From: Acidimicrobiaceae bacterium
GTDB taxonomy: Bacteria > Actinomycetota > Acidimicrobiia > Acidimicrobiales > RAAP-2
Direction of reading: 5' to 3'
DNA length: 11,255 nucleotides
Assembly: GCA_003131665.1 (NCBI GenBank)
Contig: PKWA01000056.1
Span: forward strand, 2,818 to 14,072
A model generated the notes under the pieces. That model had not been told where the DNA came from, did not search any database, and was given only the letters and a program-made list of their open reading frames with translations. A program made the position numbers and the translations under genes. Positions 6,606-11,255 of this stretch are shown in pieces (position 1 is the stretch's first letter; each line of letters starts with the position of its first letter).

Positions 6606-7214
6606 GTGACCAGAGGCACGTTTTCCGTTGACATCGGATCCCAGCGCGTCGATCTGCCGGTCGTGTCACTGAACGAGAATCTCGCACTGGCGCTGCTCAT
6701 CACCGTGGACATGGGCATCGCCTTCATGGCCAAAGCCGGCGAAGAGCTGGCCGACGTGCTGGCGCCCTACGAGTTGGACGTCGTGGCGACCGTGGCCACG
6801 ATGGGCATACCGCTGGCCGTGGAGGTGACGCGCCACCTCGGACTTGACCAGTACGTCGTACTGCACAAGACCCCCAAGATCCATCTGGCCGATGCCATCA
6901 GTGAACCGGTGCGTTCAATCACCACCAACGTCGAACAGCGCTTGCTCTTTGATCGGGCCCGACTCGACGACGTTCGAGCCAAGCGCGTCGCCATCGTGGA
7001 CGACGTCATATCCACGGGCGCCTCCACCGGGGCGACCCTGCGGCTCCTTCGCGGCGTAGGCGCTCACGTCGTGGTGATCGGCACCATCGTCACCGAAGCT
7101 TCGCTCTGGCGCTCGGCGCTTGGCGACGACGCCACGATGGTGCGCGCGCTCGGATCGATCCCCGTGTTCCGTCCGGACGGATCCGGGGGCTTAGTCGAGG
7201 ACTGGAACGGCTAG
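6606..7214 (+). CDS. Phosphoribosyltransferase, APRT-like, base specificity unknown
   Basis: Type I PRTase-fold protein, 202 residues from the chosen start, expected to join a base to PRPP in the cytosol. Seen: the PRPP loop VAIVDDVISTGAST (128-141) with the paired acidic residues D132-D133; a VVATVATMGIPLAVEVTRHLG block (59-79) typical of the APRT/XPRT side of the fold; and the block VVLHKTPKIHLADAISEPVRSITT (split 84-107). It is not a second UPRTase: the DPMLATGGS and GLGDAGDR motifs are absent. The start is uncertain: GTG 6606 follows TATGCT and matches where the fold begins, while ATG 6582 would add eight residues and overlap the deaminase start codon. Neither has a Shine-Dalgarno sequence. 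Between a cytosine deaminase and an NCS1 permease, a purine or other imported base is the likely substrate. A regulatory PRTase-like role cannot be excluded. Confidence 0.8.
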   Translation: MTRGTFSVDIGSQRVDLPVVSLNENLALALLITVDMGIAFMAKAGEELADVLAPYELDVVATVATMGIPLAVEVTRHLGLDQYVVLHKTPKIHLADAISEPVRSITTNVEQRLLFDRARLDDVRAKRVAIVDDVISTGASTGATLRLLRGVGAHVVVIGTIVTEASLWRSALGDDATMVRALGSIPVFRPDGSGGLVEDWNG

Positions 7215-7245
7215 CCCACCCCTCGAGGCGAATCCGAGGGGTGGG
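7215..7245. terminator. Hairpin between convergent PRTase and permease genes
   Basis: CCCACCCCTCG (7215-7225) pairs perfectly with CGAGGGGTGGG (7235-7245) across a 9-base loop, directly after the PRTase stop and 8 bases beyond the permease stop. Position and 11-bp GC-rich stem suit a bidirectional terminator. Neither strand has a U-tract after the stem, which is common for GC-rich actinobacteria but lowers certainty. Confidence 0.6.
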
Positions 7246-7253
7246 GTGAGCTT

Positions 7254-8807
7254 CTAGAGCGAGGGTTCGAGTTCCTTTTGGCGCTTGACCTGGCGCGCGA
7301 CGTTGCCCGTTAACTTCTCGAGCACGAAGTAGACGACCGCGGCGATAATGATGCCGGCCTCAATCGAGAAGTCGGCGCCGCCGTACCAGCCGGCACCGCA
7401 CACGCCGTGCACGAGCGATCCCGCGCACGCGCCGCCGTAGTGATTCGAGACCGGCGTCATCCAGTGGAACGGGAAGTTGACGGGTGGGGGCGCTTTGGAA
7501 AAGGCCAGCGTCGCGCCGACCAGGCCCGCAAAAAAGGCCACGATGGCGCTCCAATTTATGCCGCTGGAGCCGACAAAGTACAAGCTCCCTCGATCCAGTC
7601 GTTGCATCTCGGCGGCGCTGTAGCGGTACTTTCGCATCAGCCAGTCCACCATCATGATCGCGAACCACGGGGCGATCCAGACAATGATGACCCCGACGAA
7701 CTCCTTCATGTACAAAGAGAACGTCGACTGGAACTCGGCGTAGATCGTCAAGCCGCACGCCAAGAAGGAGTCCAGCACCACCGCCTGGTAGCGCTTCAGT
7801 CGAAGTCCCATCGCCTGGAGCGAGACGCCCGAGGAGTAGAGGTCCAGAGAGTTGATGCCAAAGAGCTGCACGATGGCGAACAACAAGAACAGCACGATCA
7901 CCCAACTAGGGATGAAGTGCTGGCCGTGCAGTGCCTCAAAGGGATTGGCACCGTTCCACGCCGCCACCTGGGCGTTCGACGAGAGAAAGGTGAAGGTGGC
8001 GGCGCCCAGGATCATCATGATGATCTCGGGTATCGCCGTTGAGATAAAGATCCACCAGACGATGGACCACTTCTTGGCGTCGCGCGGTAGGTAGCGCGTG
8101 TAGTCGTTGCCGCACTCCGTCCAGCCGAGGCCCGACAGCGCGATGGTAAAGGCCAGCCCGGCGGTGTAGAGCTGCCAACCACCACCAAAGCCCTTAAAGG
8201 CGGCCGAACCGTGTCGAAAGTCATAGACGGCGAGCAGGACAAAGATGGCGCCAAAGGGGATGATGAGCGAGCGAAGGACCTTCACCATGGTCGCGTGGCC
8301 CAGGTAGGGCATCACCGCTTGGATTGACGCCGCGATGATGATGAAGATGACCTTCAGCGGTGTCGATACCTGAACGCCCGCCATCTGGAACAAGACGATC
8401 GCGGCGCCCACGATGAGGATCAGGCCCTCAGTCTCGAAACCTAACTGCGTGATCCAGTTGAAGAAGCTGACGAGGCGCGATCCTCGCGTGCCAAAGGCAG
8501 CTCGAGAGATCGCAAAGGCAGTCGTTCCCGCCTCGGGACCTTGCAACGACGCCAGCCCGAGGAGAAAGAAGGAGAGGTTGCCAATGATGATGATGCTGAG
8601 GGCCGTGTAGAAGCTAAAGCCAAAGCCCATGAGCAGTGCGCCATAAATGAAGTATTCGACGTTGATCGCCGAGCCGGCCCACAGGGCGCCGATATTTCGA
8701 GGCGAGGCCCATCGTTCTGACGTTGGTATGAAGTCGATGCCGTGCTGCTCAACGTGAAAGGCTGGGTCTCCAGCGGATCCGTCATGTGAATCGAAAGTCA
8801 ACGCCAC
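7254..8807 (-). CDS. NCS1-family cytosine/purine permease
   Basis: Nucleobase:cation symporter-1 family importer, 517 residues, about 12 membrane segments, expected to bring cytosine and/or purines across the cytoplasmic membrane. Seen (numbered from GTG 8807): the first-helix region PRNIGALWAGSAINVEYF (36-53), the family block GPEAGTTAFAISRAAFG (90-106), the polar substrate-site stretch GLGWTECGNDYTRYLPRD (226-243), and GGADFSIEAG before the last helix. GTG 8807 is chosen because AGGGAGG lies 8 nt upstream; the frame is open to an ATG at 8969, but those 54 residues show no membrane or family character. The loop before the last helix is long, with two cysteines (461, 470). It converges on the PRTase gene and is next to a deaminase and upp, supporting cytosine as a substrate. 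HMP or allantoin transport by related NCS1 proteins is less likely here. Confidence 0.87.
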   Translation of the reverse strand: MALTFDSHDGSAGDPAFHVEQHGIDFIPTSERWASPRNIGALWAGSAINVEYFIYGALLMGFGFSFYTALSIIIIGNLSFFLLGLASLQGPEAGTTAFAISRAAFGTRGSRLVSFFNWITQLGFETEGLILIVGAAIVLFQMAGVQVSTPLKVIFIIIAASIQAVMPYLGHATMVKVLRSLIIPFGAIFVLLAVYDFRHGSAAFKGFGGGWQLYTAGLAFTIALSGLGWTECGNDYTRYLPRDAKKWSIVWWIFISTAIPEIIMMILGAATFTFLSSNAQVAAWNGANPFEALHGQHFIPSWVIVLFLLFAIVQLFGINSLDLYSSGVSLQAMGLRLKRYQAVVLDSFLACGLTIYAEFQSTFSLYMKEFVGVIIVWIAPWFAIMMVDWLMRKYRYSAAEMQRLDRGSLYFVGSSGINWSAIVAFFAGLVGATLAFSKAPPPVNFPFHWMTPVSNHYGGACAGSLVHGVCGAGWYGGADFSIEAGIIIAAVVYFVLEKLTGNVARQVKRQKELEPSL

Positions 8808-8815
8808 GCGGGTGT

Positions 8816-8822
8816 CCTCCCT
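8816..8822 (-). promoter_or_regulatory. Strong ribosome binding site deciding the permease start
   Basis: The minus strand reads AGGGAGG, followed by eight bases and then GTG at 8807. This near-perfect Shine-Dalgarno sequence at ideal spacing fixes the start and removes the long N-terminal extension that the open frame would otherwise allow. Confidence 0.8.
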
Positions 8823-9163
8823 AATAAATAAGTCCCCCGTGCCGACCCCGTGAGGCGCTACTTGTACGCGCCCAGTATGCCCGAAACCAAATGACCGAGC
8901 GCGGGAATTGAAACGATTTCTTGCTGAATTAAAAATTTCGGGATTTAGTGGCTTCTTACCCACTTTCAATAGTCATCACAAACTGACGGGTCACACTGGA
9001 TGGACCCCCAAGAGATGGTGACCACGACAGGAGAGAGATTCGAATATGTCACCCGGCGAGAGAGAAGGTGACCAGATGAGTCGACTTCTTCCACACCACC
9101 CTCCGGGACCGACCATTGGGTAACGGCAACCCACTGAGGTAAAAGCGTTGAATTGCCCACTTT
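8823..9163. other. Intergenic region between permease and solute-binding protein genes
   Basis: No convincing gene is seen here. An AT-rich patch (about 8926-8947) holds the best promoter candidates: plus-strand TTGAAA (8908-8913) and TAAAAA (8930-8935), 16 bp apart, for the binding-protein gene; and minus-strand TTGAAA (8969-8964) and TAAATC (8947-8942), 16 bp apart, for the permease. Both -10 matches are poor to moderate. GGTGACCA occurs at 9017-9024 and 9067-9074, with GTCACC at 9048-9053 able to pair with the second copy. A small hairpin, TGGGT/ACCCA, lies at 9117-9133. Confidence 0.4.
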
Positions 9164-9204
9164 TTCAGGACCCAGGCGGCCCCTCCCTCCGCCTGGGTCC
9201 TGAA
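9164..9204. repeat. Perfect 16-bp inverted repeat upstream of the binding-protein gene
   Basis: The arm TTCAGGACCCAGGCGG (9164-9179) pairs without mismatch with CCGCCTGGGTCCTGAA (9189-9204); the loop is nine pyrimidines (CCCCTCCCT). On neither strand is the stem followed by a T-run: TTTTT precedes it on the plus strand. It therefore does not look like an ordinary intrinsic terminator, though a U-less one remains possible. It lies 118 bases before the ATG and could be an RNA leader hairpin or a protein-binding palindrome. Confidence 0.75.
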
Positions 9205-9237
9205 GTAGTACCCCGTGCAAAGAGATTCGCGAGGTGT

Positions 9238-9255
9238 ACTGGCTTCCAGGCCAGT
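9238..9255 (+). repeat. Leader hairpin 2 of the binding-protein gene
   Basis: ACTGGC and GCCAGT form a perfect 6-bp stem around the loop TTCCAG. It lies between the 16-bp hairpin and the one next to the ribosome binding site. Alone it is weak; it matters as part of a run of three. Confidence 0.4.
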
Positions 9256-9277
9256 TCTTGCTAAGTTTCGCGCAGTG

Positions 9278-9302
9278 GAGAAACCGCACAAGGCGGTCTC
9301 TC
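9278..9302 (+). repeat. Leader hairpin 3, next to the ribosome binding site
   Basis: GAGAAACCGC (9278-9287) pairs with GCGGTCTCTC (9293-9302) around the loop ACAAG, giving nine pairs and one A-C mismatch. The stem ends immediately before GGGGGAAAGCAGGA (9304-9317), the ribosome binding region for the ATG at 9323. Folding here, or in an alternative form that captures the purine run, could influence translation. Confidence 0.45.
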
Positions 9303-9322
9303 TGGGGGAAAGCAGGACCAAG

Positions 9323-11218
9323 ATGTCGTCAACGTTCGATCGTCGTTCGTTCCTTACTCATTCAGCGGCCACGATTGGCGGCGTCGCAATGGCAGGCACC
9401 GTGGTTGACGGTCTGCTCGCCAACGTCGCCGGCGCAACCGTGGGCGTCAACAAGGGCAAGCCGAAGAGGGGTGGCACCCTGACCGTCGGAACACTCTCCG
9501 ACGTGCCTAACTACCACATCTTTAACGGATCGCAGGGAAAGTTGGATGCGTCGGGTTTCTGCGTGGCGAATGCACTGTATGACCCGCTCTTCGTGATGTC
9601 AAAGAACGGTAAGACCGCGTTGCCCATGTTGGCCCTGTCGGCGACGCCGAACTCCAACTACACGGTGTGGACTGTGGCGCTGCGCAAGGGCGTCACCTTT
9701 ACCAATGGCGACGCCTTTGACGCCACGGTCTGCGTGGCTAACTACACCGCCGCGAATGCCGACCCCACGGTGGGCCTGGCAATCCAGCCCATCATCAAGT
9801 CGGTGACGATGATTGATGCCTATACGGTGGCCTACAACTTGGTCATACCTTTTTCTAGGTTCCCGGTTTCAATCGCGCAGGCGCAGATCTCCTACATGGC
9901 TCACCCCTCGTCGTTCGTGCCCACCTACACGGGTAACCCGATTGGCACCGGGCCCTTCGTGGTGAAATCGTGGCAAGTGGGAGTGGAGTCGCAGTTCACC
10001 CGCAACAAGAACTACTGGCGTACTGACGCGCACAACCGCCAGTTGCCCTACCTTGATGGGATCAACTTCAAGACCATCGTGGACAACTCGTCACGTAACC
10101 AGGCCCTGCAGAGCGGCTCGGTGGACATGATTCTCCAGCAAGACGGTACGGAGATTGCGGCCTTTAAGAAGATGAAGAACGTCACGTACGTCACTGACAT
10201 CAACGCGCCGAGCGACCCTGCGTGCAACTGTCTCATCTTTAATACGACGGCGACGTTGAATCAGTACTTCTGTTGGGCGGGAGAGTTCGCGTCCATCGGC
10301 GTACCGGGAACGTTGCCGTACATCTTGAAGGGTCAGGCCGCGCCCGCCGCGGTCCAAGACGCTGACTGGGTGGGCACCATGGGCGCGGTCAACCCCTCGA
10401 CGTTGCAGTGGGACACCACCTTGAAGCCGGTCGTGAACGACGTGACCATCCGCACGGCTTGTGCGATGGCGATCAACCGCAACACCTACTTCAAGGTGAT
10501 CGACAGCAAAGTCGGATCGGTGATTGACGGCCTGTTCCGAAAGACCTCGCCGTTCTACAAGAACCCGGGTTGGCCCGCGTACAACCCCACCAAGGCCAAG
10601 GCCTTAGTGGACGCGTACAAGGCCAAGAACAACGTCACGGAGGTCGCATTTTGCATCGAGACCGTGTCGGGGAGTTCCTCTTCACTCCAAGCGTTCTCCT
10701 TGTTCCAGCAGCAGTTAGCGGCGGTGGGCATCAAGGTGACCCCTCGTCCTTCGGTGCAGAGCACGTTGATTAACAACGTCATCTACGGAGAGTTCGACTG
10801 CTCTGAGTGGAATCAGTTCGGTGGCGTCGACCCGTCGCTGAACTACGTGTGGTTCATCTCGCTCAACGCGACGGCCTCACCGGCCATCGGGGGACTCGGG
10901 ATGGGCGCACTTCCGGCCGGAACCTTCATCGCTGGAGCGGTCAACTTCGCGCACCAGGGTGACCCGACGGTCGAGTCCGCCATGCTGGCAGCCCTCGCGG
11001 CCAAGCCCGGCTCGGCCACGGAAATCGCGTCGTGGCAGACGGTCAACACACAGTTCGCCCAGCTCGTTCCGTACCTATGGCTCGACTCGTTGGTCAACGC
11101 CTGGGCGGCGAGGAGCAACGTGCAGAACTGGGTTTCGGGAACGGCCGGCGACGGAACAACTCCGGTCCTCAGCCCTGACGGCGGCACCGCGCGATGGGAC
11201 CAAATCTGGAAGTCGTAG
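9323..11218 (+). CDS. Tat-exported family 5 solute-binding protein of an ABC importer
   Basis: Extracytoplasmic substrate-binding protein of the SBP_bac_5 (DppA/OppA/NikA) family, 631 residues; such proteins usually deliver peptides, sometimes nickel or other solutes, to an ABC importer. Seen: a twin-arginine signal FDRRSFLTHSA (residues 5-15), a hydrophobic stretch to about residue 38, and a plausible cleavage after AGA (36-38). There is no lipobox Cys, so it is not an obvious lipoprotein. The mature part opens with KRGGTLTVGTLSD (48-60), and has the family block NPIGTGPFVVKSW (205-217) and LPYLDGINF. ATG 9323 is chosen over a start at 9215 because it puts the RR motif at residues 7-8 and has AGGA 5 nt upstream. 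It is preceded by a 515-base intergenic region with hairpins. The permease and ATPase partners are not in the window. Its ligand cannot be told from sequence by eye. Confidence 0.88.
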   Translation: MSSTFDRRSFLTHSAATIGGVAMAGTVVDGLLANVAGATVGVNKGKPKRGGTLTVGTLSDVPNYHIFNGSQGKLDASGFCVANALYDPLFVMSKNGKTALPMLALSATPNSNYTVWTVALRKGVTFTNGDAFDATVCVANYTAANADPTVGLAIQPIIKSVTMIDAYTVAYNLVIPFSRFPVSIAQAQISYMAHPSSFVPTYTGNPIGTGPFVVKSWQVGVESQFTRNKNYWRTDAHNRQLPYLDGINFKTIVDNSSRNQALQSGSVDMILQQDGTEIAAFKKMKNVTYVTDINAPSDPACNCLIFNTTATLNQYFCWAGEFASIGVPGTLPYILKGQAAPAAVQDADWVGTMGAVNPSTLQWDTTLKPVVNDVTIRTACAMAINRNTYFKVIDSKVGSVIDGLFRKTSPFYKNPGWPAYNPTKAKALVDAYKAKNNVTEVAFCIETVSGSSSSLQAFSLFQQQLAAVGIKVTPRPSVQSTLINNVIYGEFDCSEWNQFGGVDPSLNYVWFISLNATASPAIGGLGMGALPAGTFIAGAVNFAHQGDPTVESAMLAALAAKPGSATEIASWQTVNTQFAQLVPYLWLDSLVNAWAARSNVQNWVSGTAGDGTTPVLSPDGGTARWDQIWKS

Positions 11219-11255
11219 TTCGACTCTGTTATCTGTGACGAGCGAGCGGCGCGAA

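Noticed and set aside
8808..8969. 54-residue N-terminal extension of the permease
   Set aside because: An AGGGAGG Shine-Dalgarno sequence 8 nt before GTG 8807 marks the start, and the extension resembles translated promoter region.
9020..9075. Possible tRNA, prompted by the T-loop-like GATTCGAAT
   Set aside because: No acceptor, D-arm or anticodon stem can be built around it, and the stem flanking the loop does not pair.
9080..9210. Possible ZTP (pfl) riboswitch, prompted by CCGCCTGGG near the hairpin
   Set aside because: The required upstream conserved block is absent, and the CCGCCTGGG is fully accounted for by the perfect stem.
8966..9321. Minus-strand open frames of 90-107 codons in the intergenic region
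   Set aside because: They cross the hairpins, lack ribosome binding sites that I can see, and have no recognisable domain or plausible membrane/secretory pattern.
9205..9322. Start at 9215 for the solute-binding protein
   Set aside because: It would put 36 charged residues before the twin-arginine motif and use a region folded into hairpins; ATG 9323 has a ribosome binding site and a normal Tat signal.

Overview
This is a GC-rich bacterial window with GTG starts, a probable F420-dependent luciferase-like oxidoreductase, a Tat-exported solute-binding protein and several apparently leaderless genes. Together these point to an actinobacterium (Actinomycetota). An Acidimicrobiia-like lineage is my guess, but the sequence alone does not settle it. 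I see no insertion sequence, CRISPR array, integrase, phage gene, tRNA or rRNA.

Left part (1-5379). The 5' part of a glutamate dehydrogenase gene runs leftward off the window. A luciferase-like monooxygenase (LLM) family gene diverges from it and runs rightward. Tail-to-tail with that gene, sharing a CTAG stop tetranucleotide, is a leftward two-gene ABC exporter operon. Its coupling is tight (stop and start overlap as TAATG). The two half-transporters are complementary: one has the catalytic Walker B Glu but a deviant LSAGE signature, and the other has LSGGQ but Asp in place of the catalytic Glu. This is the layout of a heterodimeric type IV (multidrug/lipid-type) exporter with one degenerate ATP site.

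Middle part (5474-8807). Four adjacent genes look like a nucleobase salvage set: uracil phosphoribosyltransferase (upp), a cytosine deaminase of the yeast Fcy1 type, an APRT-like phosphoribosyltransferase of unknown base specificity, and an NCS1-family cytosine/purine permease. The inferred route is cytosine uptake, deamination to uracil, and conversion to UMP, with the second PRTase probably handling another base. The genes alternate strand (+ - + -), so they cannot be one operon. They are joined by a divergent start region with two overlapping -10-like hexamers and by convergent ends.

Right part (8808-11255). A 515-base intergenic stretch separates the permease from a rightward gene for a Tat-exported family 5 solute-binding protein. 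Its last 160 bases hold three hairpins, one with a perfect 16-bp stem, so a structured leader or operator region is likely. The transporter genes that should accompany the binding protein are probably beyond the right edge.

A recurring feature is initiation without a Shine-Dalgarno sequence: exporter gene 1, upp and the deaminase each have a -10-like hexamer exactly 6 nt before the start codon. The LLM gene, exporter gene 2, the permease and the binding protein have recognisable ribosome binding sites.
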